Below, piece by piece: positions 1 to 7,666 of a stretch of 12,730 nt of DNA (positions are counted from its first letter, which is position 1; every line of letters starts with the position of its first letter). Source of the stretch: VRUE01 sp040904405 (GTDB lineage: Bacteria; Actinomycetota; Thermoleophilia; Solirubrobacterales; 70-9). Location of the stretch: contig JBBDTK010000008.1 in NCBI GenBank assembly GCA_040904405.1, positions 1-12,730 of the forward strand. The letters are read 5' to 3'. Both the position numbers and the translations under genes were made by a program. The notes beneath the pieces are model-generated. The model did not search any database. It was not told the origin of the DNA and saw nothing but the letters and a program-made list of their open reading frames with translations.

Positions 1-656
1 TCGAGGGCGCCGAGACCAGGGGCGCCGAGGCCGAGGCGGCGCTGGCCGAGGCCGAGGCCGGCCGCGAGCAGCTGGGCGAGCAGCTGAGCGAGGGCCGCGC
101 GGCGGCAGCCGCGCCGCTGCGCGAGCGGGTCGCGGCCGAGCTGGAGCGGTTGGCGATGCCCGGCGCCAGCCTCGAGGTCGGGCTCGAGCCGCATCCCGAC
201 GGCTTCGGCCCCGGCGGCCGCGAGACGGTCGAGTTGCGGATCGCGCCCAACCCGGGCATCGAGGCGGCGCCGCTGCGCGACGCGGCCTCCGGCGGCGAGC
301 TCTCGCGGGTGATGCTGGCGCTGAGCGGCCTCGGCGAGGGCGCCGGGGCCGGCACGCTGGTCTTCGACGAGATCGACGCCGGGGTCGGCGGCAAGACCGC
401 ACGGGTCGTCGGCGAGCGGCTGCGGGCGCTGGGCGAGGGCCGGCAGGTGATCTGCATCACCCACCTGCCGCAGGTCGCCTCGCTGGCGTCGACCCACTTC
501 CGGCTGGAGAAGGACGTCGGCGGCGAGCGCGCGACCGCGACCGTGCAGCGGCTCGACCGCGACGAGGTGGTCGAGGAGATCCGCCGCATGCTCGGCGGCG
601 AGAGCAGCGACGGGGCGGCCGAGCGCCACGCCCGCGAGCTGCTTGCCGCGGCTTGA
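1..656 (+). CDS. recN: DNA repair ATPase RecN, C-terminal part (5' truncated)
   Basis: The gene enters from outside the window; the first complete codon is at 3 and the stop is TGA at 654-656, leaving about 217 residues. RecN is an SMC-like ABC ATPase that acts early in repair of double-strand breaks. The visible part begins with an Ala/Glu-rich helical stretch (about 3-150), the end of the second coiled-coil arm. The C-terminal ATPase lobe follows: the ABC signature ASGGELSRVMLAL near 285-323, Walker B TLVFDEIDAGVGG near 355-393, and the H-loop ITHLPQVAS near 456-482. The last residues (RRMLGG...HARELL) match the usual RecN ending. The N-terminal Walker A lies upstream and cannot be checked. 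It is first in a run of same-strand genes, 20 nt before the steA-type gene, in the actinobacterial order recN-steA-mctB-pyrG. Identity is very secure. Confidence 0.96.
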   Translation, partial: EGAETRGAEAEAALAEAEAGREQLGEQLSEGRAAAAAPLRERVAAELERLAMPGASLEVGLEPHPDGFGPGGRETVELRIAPNPGIEAAPLRDAASGGELSRVMLALSGLGEGAGAGTLVFDEIDAGVGGKTARVVGERLRALGEGRQVICITHLPQVASLASTHFRLEKDVGGERATATVQRLDRDEVVEEIRRMLGGESSDGAAERHARELLAAA

Positions 657-664
657 TCCATCTG

Positions 665-670
665 TAACCT
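665..670 (+). promoter_or_regulatory. Possible -10 element for a leaderless steA transcript
   Basis: TAACCT fits the loose actinobacterial -10 pattern TANNNT and ends 6 nt before the GTG start at 677. A partial -35-like TTGCCG lies at 643-648, 16 bp upstream, inside the end of recN. No Shine-Dalgarno sequence precedes the GTG. Transcription starting at or next to the GTG would give a leaderless mRNA. This rests on spacing and on recurrence before other genes in the window, not on direct evidence. Confidence 0.35.
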
Positions 671-676
671 GAGCCG

Positions 677-1870
677 GTGGCCACCGCCAGTCGCCGTCGC
701 TTTCCCGCCCTGCTGTCGCGCCGCAACGGGGCCTCCGCGCCGGCTCCCGTCCACGGCGCCGCCCGGCTCGGGCGTCGCACCAAGGACCTGGTCAAGCGGC
801 TGGGCCCCGGCGACATCGCCGTGATCGACCACGTCAACGTCGACCGCATCGCCGCCGAGGAGCTGATCGCGACCGGGGTCCGCGCCGTCCTCAACGCCGC
901 GCCGTCGAGCGACGGCCGCTACCCCAACGCCGGCCCGCTGTTGCTGGTTCGCTCCGGGGTGACGCTGGTCGACGCCGATGCCGAGGCCGGCGATCCCTTC
1001 GAGCTGCTCGAAGAGGGCGCCGAGCTGACGGTCGTCGCCGGCGTCGTCAGCGCCGGCGGCCGCGAGCTGCTGCGCGGACACGAGCTCGGGGTGGCCGAGC
1101 TCGAACGGCGCCTGGCCGAGCAGAGCCAGCGGGTCGACCGAGCGCTGGCCGAGTTCGCCGAGAACACCGTCGCCCACGTCCGCGGCGAGACCGACCTGCT
1201 CACCGGCGCGGTCGAGCTGCCGCCGACCCGCACCTCCTTCCGCGACCGCCACGTGCTGATCGTCGTCCGCGGCGAAGGGCACCGCCGCGACCTGAAGGCG
1301 CTCAACGCCTACATCCGCGACGTGCGCCCGGTCGTCGTCGCCGTCGACGGCGGCGCCGAGGGCTGCATCGAGGCGGGCTTGCGCCCCGACCTGATCCTCG
1401 GCGACATGGACTCGGCCGGCGACGCGGCGCTGCGCTGCGGCGCCGAGCTGATCGTCCACGCCTATCCCGACGGCCGCGCTCCCGGCCGCGAGCGGCTGCT
1501 CGAGCTCGGCCTCGACCACACCGTCGTCCCCGCCGCCGGCACCAGCGAGGACGTGGCGATGCTGATGGCCTACGAGAAGGGGGCCGACCTGATCGTCAGC
1601 GTCGGCGCCCACTTCAACCTGATCGAGTTCCTCGACCGCAAGCGCGCCGGCATGTCCTCGACCTTCCTCACCCGGCTGCGGATCGGCGAGAAGCTGGTCG
1701 ACGCCAAGGGGGTGAGCCGCCTCTACAACCCGGGCGCGGCCTTCGGGCCGCTGCCGCTCTTCCTCGCCTCCTTCGCGATCCTGCTGGCGGTCCTCGTGAT
1801 CGTCTCGCCGGCGCTCGGCGATCTCGTCGACCTGATCTGGCTCAAGATCAAGATCTGGCTCGGGCTGTAG
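677..1870 (+). CDS. steA: SteA-like cytokinetic ring protein with thiamin-pyrophosphokinase-like domain
   Basis: A 397-residue protein of the family typified by Corynebacterium SteA and M. tuberculosis Rv1697. SteA works with SteB in cell division and envelope integrity. After a basic N-terminus (1-40) comes an N-terminal domain (about 43-180). Residues about 190-345 form a thiamin-pyrophosphokinase-like fold, with VAVDGGAEG at 221-229 and ILGDMDSA at 240-247, the position of the metal/phosphate-binding motif in true TPKs. One strongly hydrophobic C-terminal segment (about 356-382) should anchor it in the membrane, followed by a short amphipathic tail. Start is GTG at 677, 20 nt after recN, with no Shine-Dalgarno. 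The steB/mctB-type partner follows after 18 nt, which strengthens the call. Old annotations often label this family thiamin pyrophosphokinase, but the TM anchor and context argue against a vitamin B1 enzyme. Catalytic activity is unknown. Confidence 0.88.
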   Translation: MATASRRRFPALLSRRNGASAPAPVHGAARLGRRTKDLVKRLGPGDIAVIDHVNVDRIAAEELIATGVRAVLNAAPSSDGRYPNAGPLLLVRSGVTLVDADAEAGDPFELLEEGAELTVVAGVVSAGGRELLRGHELGVAELERRLAEQSQRVDRALAEFAENTVAHVRGETDLLTGAVELPPTRTSFRDRHVLIVVRGEGHRRDLKALNAYIRDVRPVVVAVDGGAEGCIEAGLRPDLILGDMDSAGDAALRCGAELIVHAYPDGRAPGRERLLELGLDHTVVPAAGTSEDVAMLMAYEKGADLIVSVGAHFNLIEFLDRKRAGMSSTFLTRLRIGEKLVDAKGVSRLYNPGAAFGPLPLFLASFAILLAVLVIVSPALGDLVDLIWLKIKIWLGL

Positions 1871-1888
1871 GTCCCGGCTCTTCCGCTC

Positions 1889-2755
1889 ATGGGTTACAGC
1901 GGCCGCTACCACGCCACCTCGCTGATCGCGGTCTTCCTCGCCCTCGCGGTCGGGCTGGTAATCGGCGCCGCGCTCGGCGGCGACGCGATCGACGACACGC
2001 GCGAGAACCTCGAGCGCAGCCTCAGCGGCAACCTGCAGGACGCCCGCGAGCGGGCCGATGCGCTGAACGCCGAGCTCGCCCGCGCCAACGAGTTCTCGGG
2101 CCGCGTCTACCCGGTCCTGGTGCGCGACCAGCTGCGTGGCCGGCGGATCGGCGTGCTCGCCCTCGGCGAGCTGCCGGAGGGCGTGCTGGGGGCGATCGAG
2201 GAAGCCCTGGAGCCGACCGGAGCGCGGCTGGTCGCGGTCGGCGTCGTGCGCGAGCCGGTCGACACCCGCGGCCTCGCCGAGGACCTGGCCAGGACCCGTT
2301 TCGCCGACGTCGCCCGCAACGCCGAGACCCAGACCGCGAGCGGGGGCGGGGTCGGCCGCCAGCTGGTCCGCGGCGGCAGGCTGCTGGAGCCCGTCCGCGG
2401 CCACCTCTTCTCGCGCGCGAGCGGCAACTTCGGCCGCCTCGACGGGGCGATCGTCGTCCGCGAGCAGCCGCAGGACATGGGGCCGGTGCAGCGCGCCGTC
2501 GCCGGCCGGATCGAGGCCGGGCTGGCGGCCGGCATCGTCGCCACCCGCGCCCCCGCGGTCGGGGTCGAGGCGAGCGACGCCGAACGGTCCTCGGTCTCCT
2601 TCTACGTCGGCAACGACCTGACCAGCGTCGACGACGTCGACCTGGTGGCCGGACGCCTGGCGACGGTCTTCGCCCTGCTCGGCGCCGAGGGCAGCTTCGG
2701 AGTCAAGGGCAGCGCCGACCGGCTGCTGCCGGACCTGCTGGCGCCGCGGCGATAG
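1889..2755 (+). CDS. steB: SteB/MctB-family protein (copper transporter family, DUF3186)
   Basis: A 288-residue protein with one N-terminal membrane helix (about 10-31, SLIAVFLALAVGLVIGAALG), then a charged coiled coil (about 33-70), then a soluble domain. The N-terminal motif (RYHATSLIAVFLALAVG) is typical of the family containing M. tuberculosis MctB (Rv1698) and Corynebacterium SteB. MctB has been linked to copper tolerance; SteB acts with SteA in septum/envelope function. No Cys or obvious copper-binding Met/His cluster is present here, so a copper role is not supported by this sequence and the SteAB role seems more likely. The start is ATG at 1889, 18 nt after steA. The topology fits a protein anchored in the membrane with its bulk outside the cytoplasm. 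Family is secure; function is inferred from context. Confidence 0.85.
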   Translation: MGYSGRYHATSLIAVFLALAVGLVIGAALGGDAIDDTRENLERSLSGNLQDARERADALNAELARANEFSGRVYPVLVRDQLRGRRIGVLALGELPEGVLGAIEEALEPTGARLVAVGVVREPVDTRGLAEDLARTRFADVARNAETQTASGGGVGRQLVRGGRLLEPVRGHLFSRASGNFGRLDGAIVVREQPQDMGPVQRAVAGRIEAGLAAGIVATRAPAVGVEASDAERSSVSFYVGNDLTSVDDVDLVAGRLATVFALLGAEGSFGVKGSADRLLPDLLAPRR

Positions 2756-2759
2756 GGGG
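2754..2759 (+). promoter_or_regulatory. Ribosome binding site supporting a TTG start
   Basis: AGGGGG overlaps the steB stop codon and lies 4 nt before TTG at 2764. It is one of the few purine-rich Shine-Dalgarno-like sequences in the window. It favours TTG 2764 over the in-frame GTG at 2785, and suggests translational coupling to steB. Confidence 0.45.
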
Positions 2760-2763
2760 CTCG

Positions 2764-3596
2764 TTGACCTGGATTGGCTTCCCGGTGGCGATCGCGGTGG
2801 CGCTGCTGGTCGTCCCGGCCGGGGTGCGCGGCCTGATCGACGCCGGCCTGACGCGGCAGAACTACCGCGGCGCGGCGCTCGCCTTCCCGCTCGGCGCGAT
2901 CCTCGCCACCGCTGCCCTGGTGGCGCTGGCGCCGCTCGCCTTCCTCGACGACCGCGCCGACCTCGACCTGCTCGACCCCGAGCTGCGCCGCTGGCTGCCC
3001 TACCTGCTCGGAGTCGCCTTCCTCGGCTTCCTCGACGACTCGCTGGGGCGGGGGGAGGCTTCCGGGACGGCGCGCGGCTGGCGCGGCCACGCCCGGGCGC
3101 TGCGCCGGGGCCGGCTGTCGACCGGGGCGATCAAGGCGGTGGGGGCGCTGGCGCTCGCCGCCTACGTCGTCTCCGGCCGCGGCCTGGAGTCCTGGGCCTA
3201 CCTCGCCGACGTGGCGCTGCTGATCCTCGCCACCAACGCCTTCAACCTGCTCGACCTGCGACCCGGCCGGGCGGAGAAGGCGCTGGCACTGCTCGGCCTC
3301 GGCCTCTGCCTCGGCGCCTGGACCCTGGCGCCGCTCGAGCTGCTCGGGATCTTCGCCGGGCCGATCCTGGTCGGCGCCTGGCTCACCCTGCGCGAGCGGG
3401 CGATGCTGGGCGACACCGGCTCCAACCTGGTCGGCGCCGTCGGCGGGATCTGGCTGCTGACCACGCTCGGCGAGAGCGGGCGGCTGATCGCGCTCGCGGC
3501 GGTGCTCGCGCTCACCGTTTTCGGCGAGTTGCGATCTCTTTCGCGGACGATCGACTCGGTTCCGCCACTGCGCTGGCTAGACTCGCTCGGCAGACG

Positions 3597-3600
<4 letters not shown>
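2764..3600 (+). CDS. Small MraY/WecA-family phosphoglycosyltransferase-like membrane protein
   Basis: A 278-residue, very hydrophobic protein with about eight to nine predicted membrane helices. It carries the spaced landmarks of the polyprenyl-phosphate N-acetylhexosamine-1-phosphate transferase family (glycosyl transferase family 4 in Pfam): FLDD at 89-92, the basic/Lys segment GRLSTGAIK at 116-124, NAFNLLDLRPGRA at 158-170, and MLGDTGSN at 214-221. These enzymes move sugar-1-phosphate from a UDP-sugar to undecaprenyl phosphate on the cytoplasmic face. It is shorter than MraY or WecA (roughly 320-360 aa), and the NxxNxxDGxxGL motif is altered to NxxNxxDLRPGRA, so substrate and activity are uncertain. 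TTG start at 2764, 8 nt after steB. It overlaps pyrG by 4 nt (ATGA), implying coupled translation. Its last 25 or so codons use unusually many rare codons (see findings). It is not the main peptidoglycan MraY, which normally sits in the dcw cluster. Confidence 0.8.
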
Positions 3601-5294
<1,694 letters not shown>

Positions 5295-5310
5295 GCAAGG
5301 GACGCAGGGA

Positions 5311-5335
5311 GCCCGAATAGCAGCGCTATTTGGGC
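5311..5335 (+). terminator. Hairpin downstream of pyrG (terminator-like)
   Basis: Arms GCCCGAATAG (5311-5320) and CTATTTGGGC (5326-5335) form a 10-bp stem with one G-U pair and a 5-nt loop, 17 nt after the pyrG stop. There is no T-run after it, so it is not a classic intrinsic terminator. Many actinobacterial terminators lack the U-tract. It may also be part of a larger structured or repeated element together with the next hairpin. Confidence 0.5.
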
Positions 5336-5344
5336 GACTGAGGA

Positions 5345-5359
5345 CGCCGCATAGCGGCG
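5345..5359 (+). repeat. Second hairpin between pyrG and the M20 peptidase
   Basis: CGCCGC (5345-5350) and GCGGCG (5354-5359) form a 6-bp perfect stem with the triloop ATA, 9 nt after the previous hairpin. With that hairpin it fills most of the 104-nt gap. It has no coding potential, and its function is unknown. Confidence 0.4.
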
Positions 5360-5385
5360 ATCTGGGGCCGTCACGCTTGGACTAT

Positions 5386-5391
5386 TAGCCT
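5386..5391 (+). promoter_or_regulatory. Possible -10 element for the M20 peptidase gene
   Basis: TAGCCT (overlapping an alternative TATTAG at 5383-5388) ends 7 nt before the GTG start at 5399. No Shine-Dalgarno is visible and no convincing -35 lies 16-18 bp upstream. It is consistent with a new, leaderless transcript starting after the pyrG hairpins. Confidence 0.35.
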
Positions 5392-5398
5392 CTACGCC

Positions 5399-6508
5399 GT
5401 GAACAGGCTCCATGAGACGTTTGTGCGGCTCTGCGAGATTCGCAGCCCGACCGGGGAGGAGCGCGAGGTCGCCGACACGATCCTCGCCGAGCTGCGGGCG
5501 CTGGGGCTGGAGGCGAGCGAGGACGACTCCGCCGCGCCGGCGGAAGCGGGGGCCGGCAACATCGTCGCCCGGCTGCCCGGCCGCACCGATCGCTGGGCGA
5601 TGTTCTGCGCCCACATCGACACCGTGCCCCACCTGGGGCAGATCGAGGTGGTGGACGACGAAGGGGTCTTCCGCAGCCGCGGCGAGACGATCCTCGGCGC
5701 CGACAACAAGGCGGCAGTGGCGGTCTTCCTCGAGCTGGTCGCACGCCATGCGGAGGAGCCGCCGCCGGTCGGCATCGAGCTGCTCCTGACCGTCGCCGAG
5801 GAGCAGGGGCTGCGCGGCGCCAAGGCCTTCGATCCCGCCGCCCTGCGTGCCGATTGCGGCTTCGTGCTCGATCACGCCAGCGCGGTCGGCGAGGTGATCG
5901 TCACCTCACCGACCCAGCAGCAGCTGATCGCCGACTTCGCCGGGGTCGAGGCGCACGCCGGGATTCGGCCCGAGGACGGCAGCAACGCGATCGCCGCCGC
6001 CGCCGCGGCGGTGTCGCGGATGCAGCTCGGCCGGCTCGACGAGAGGACGACGGCGAACGTGGGGGTGATCGCCGGCGGCACCTCGGGCAACGTCGTCCCC
6101 GGCCACTGCCGGATCGTCGCCGAGGCGCGCAGCCTCGGGGCCGATCGCGCCGCGGCGGTCGCCGGCGAGCTGACCGAGGCCTGCGCCTGGGGCGCCAGCG
6201 AGCACGGCTGCGACGTCGACGTGCGGGTCGAGGAGCTCTTCCGCGGCTATGAGCTGCCGCCTTCCGCGGGCTCGGTCTCGCTGGCCGAAGAGGGATTGCG
6301 CCGCGCCGGGGTCGAGCCGCTGCGGACCTCGACCGGCGGCGGCAGCGACGCCAACGCCCTGATCGCCGCCGGCTTCGACTGCGTGCTGCTGGCCAACGGC
6401 ACCGAGGCCAACCACACGCCGCAGGAGAGCGTCTCGGCCGCCAATCTCGACGCGATGTTGGCCGTCTGCGAGGGAATCCTCGCCGCGGCAGCCGACGGTA
6501 CGGGGTGA
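5399..6508 (+). CDS. M20-family zinc metallopeptidase (PepT-like)
   Basis: A 369-residue member of the M20 di-zinc hydrolase family, closest in pattern to tripeptidase PepT. Expected zinc ligands and catalytic residues are all visible: His72 and Asp74 in AHIDTVP, bridging Asp102 in GADNK, general base Glu134 and ligand Glu135 in VAEEQG, Asp158 in VLDHAS, and His339 in NHTPQE. A dimerisation/lid domain is inserted at about 170-285, with AHAGIRPEDGSNAI near 185-198. The family removes N-terminal residues from small peptides or hydrolyses related amides; the true substrate cannot be read here. Length is a little under E. coli PepT (about 408 aa). GTG 5399 is chosen because the homologous region begins immediately (LHETFVRLCEIRSPTGEE). 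The next gene starts inside its stop codon (GTGA overlap), implying coupled expression. No signal peptide, so cytoplasmic. Confidence 0.9.
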   Translation: MNRLHETFVRLCEIRSPTGEEREVADTILAELRALGLEASEDDSAAPAEAGAGNIVARLPGRTDRWAMFCAHIDTVPHLGQIEVVDDEGVFRSRGETILGADNKAAVAVFLELVARHAEEPPPVGIELLLTVAEEQGLRGAKAFDPAALRADCGFVLDHASAVGEVIVTSPTQQQLIADFAGVEAHAGIRPEDGSNAIAAAAAAVSRMQLGRLDERTTANVGVIAGGTSGNVVPGHCRIVAEARSLGADRAAAVAGELTEACAWGASEHGCDVDVRVEELFRGYELPPSAGSVSLAEEGLRRAGVEPLRTSTGGGSDANALIAAGFDCVLLANGTEANHTPQESVSAANLDAMLAVCEGILAAAADGTG

Positions 6509-7566
6509 GCGGCCGGCTGAAGCTGCGCCGCGGGATCGTCGTCGGCGAGGACCCGCTGACGGTCGAGGTCGGCGGCGAGCGGCGGCCGGCCTGGGCCGAC
6601 GCCGGTCTGCTGGGCGAGATGCGCGAGGGCGACGAGGTGGTCGTCAACTGCGCCGCGCTCGACCTCGGGCTCGGCTCGGGCGGCTTCGACGTCGTCCACG
6701 CCAACCTGACCCGGGGCCTCGACGGCGGCCCGGCGGGCGAGGAGCATGTGATCAAGCTCAACTACAGCTCGCTGCAGCACCCGGTCGACCCGGTCGAGCT
6801 TCCACTGCGCTTTTTGGGTCCCAGGGAGACAAAAGGCGCAGTGGAAGGGTCGGAGCGGGCGATGCCCGTGCTCGTGCTGCCGCTGCACGGGCACCTCGCG
6901 CCCGCGGCCTGGTCGGCGGCGCAGGCAGCCCCGGGGCCAAAGGTGGGCTTCGTGCAGAGCGGCGGCGGCGCCCTGCCCGGATCGCTGAGCCGCGACGTCG
7001 CCGAGCTGCGCGAGCGCGGGCTGCTCTGTGGGCACGTCACCGCGGCACCCGCCTACGGCGGCGAGCACGAGGCGCTCAGCGTCGCCGGCGCGCTCGACGC
7101 CGCGGCCGACCGGCTCGGCTGGGAGGCGGCGATAGTCGGCCCGGGGCCCGGGATCATCGGCTCCGACACCCGGCTCGGCCACGGCGGCATGGCCGCCCTC
7201 GACAGCGCCCATGCCGCCCTCGCCCTCGGCCTGCCGACGATCCTCTCGCCCCGCCTCTCGGCTGCCGACCCCCGCGAGCGCCACCGCGGCGTCAGCCATC
7301 ACACCATGACCGTGCTGCAGCTGCTCCTCGCCCCGGTCGAGCTGCCAATACCCGCCGGCAATCCGGAAATCGCCACGCAGCTAAGCGACGCAACGGGCGC
7401 TCGCCACAAGCTCCACGAGGTTTCCGTGGCACTCGACGCCTACGCAACCTCTGGTCTGCCGGCCCGAACCATGGGCAGGGGCATCGACGACGACCCCCTC
7501 TTCTACGCGGCTCCACTGGCTGCGGGCCATCACCTCTCCTCATCTTCCGCCGGTGGCGTGGGGTGA
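6505..7566 (+). CDS. DUF3866 family protein of unknown function
   Basis: A 353-residue protein recognised as DUF3866 from its characteristic stretches: GDEVVVNCAALDLGLGSGGF (42-61), EEHVIKLNYSSLQ (79-91), VLPLHGHLAP (124-133), HVTAAPAYGGEHEAL (177-191), VGPGPGIIGSDTRLGHGG (211-228), and the C-terminal TMGRGIDDDPLF (322-333). It is glycine-rich and soluble, with no membrane segment. No function is established; the conserved glycine loops and histidines (H128, H177, H188, H225, H265, H266) suggest nucleotide or phosphate binding, but that is speculation. GTG start at 6505 overlaps the M20 peptidase stop, so the two probably form a bicistron and may share a pathway. Residues 99-115 (LPLRF...AVEG) come from a long inverted repeat and look like an insertion. 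Codons from about 7337 to the end are visibly less G/C-biased. The stop lies inside a strong hairpin. Confidence 0.85.
   Translation: MSGRLKLRRGIVVGEDPLTVEVGGERRPAWADAGLLGEMREGDEVVVNCAALDLGLGSGGFDVVHANLTRGLDGGPAGEEHVIKLNYSSLQHPVDPVELPLRFLGPRETKGAVEGSERAMPVLVLPLHGHLAPAAWSAAQAAPGPKVGFVQSGGGALPGSLSRDVAELRERGLLCGHVTAAPAYGGEHEALSVAGALDAAADRLGWEAAIVGPGPGIIGSDTRLGHGGMAALDSAHAALALGLPTILSPRLSAADPRERHRGVSHHTMTVLQLLLAPVELPIPAGNPEIATQLSDATGARHKLHEVSVALDAYATSGLPARTMGRGIDDDPLFYAAPLAAGHHLSSSSAGGVG
6799..6847 (+). repeat. 18-bp palindromic element inside the DUF3866 gene
   Basis: Arms at 6799-6816 (CTTCCACTGCGCTTTTTG) and 6830-6847 (CAAAAGGCGCAGTGGAAG) pair over 18 bp with a single G-U wobble, enclosing a 13-nt loop. 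The element is locally poorer in G+C than its surroundings, with T5 and A4 runs rare in this window. It stays in frame and encodes residues 99-115, between conserved blocks EEHVIKLNYSSLQ and VLPLHGHLAP. It resembles REP/MITE-like or Rickettsia-type palindromic insertions in coding regions. No second copy is seen in this window. Confidence 0.7.
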
Positions 7567-7592
7567 GGGGGTTTCGTAAACCCTCACCCCAC
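7558..7592 (+). terminator. Strong hairpin at the DUF3866 stop codon
   Basis: Arms GTGGGGTGAGGG (7558-7569) and CCCTCACCCCAC (7581-7592) are a perfect 12-bp match. They are extended by TTT/AAA (7572-7574/7578-7580) around a CGT loop, with GG (7570-7571) bulged. The left arm contains the TGA stop at 7564-7566. There is no U-tract after it. It is best read as a U-tract-less terminator or 3'-end stabiliser for the M20-DUF3866 transcript. Confidence 0.6.
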
Positions 7593-7620
7593 GACAGGAC
7601 CCGCGGCCGGGGCGCATGGT

Positions 7621-7637
7621 CCCTTGCGCCTCAAGGG
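7621..7637 (+). repeat. Small hairpin upstream of xerD
   Basis: CCCTTG (7621-7626) and CAAGGG (7632-7637) form a 6-bp stem with a 5-nt loop. It lies just before the alternative xerD start at 7640 and covers the only AAGGG nearby. It could mask that site, or be chance. Confidence 0.25.
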
Positions 7638-7666
7638 CAATGGACGCTCAGCGAGAACCCCCCGCC

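Noticed and set aside
20..110. Tandem GCCGAG-like repeats near the window start
   Set aside because: They encode the Ala/Glu-rich coiled-coil end of RecN in frame and are irregular, so they are protein composition rather than a DNA repeat.
677..1870. A thiamin pyrophosphokinase gene
   Set aside because: The TPK-like domain is embedded in a longer protein with a C-terminal membrane anchor and lies in a recN-steB context, so a SteA-type role fits better.
1889..2755. A copper transporter
   Set aside because: Only the family name suggests copper. The protein has one membrane helix and no Cys or metal-binding cluster, so transport is not supported by the sequence.
5295..5398. A tRNA or riboswitch in the pyrG-M20 gap
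   Set aside because: No cloverleaf, T-loop signature or known riboswitch core is visible, and the two hairpins are simple and short.
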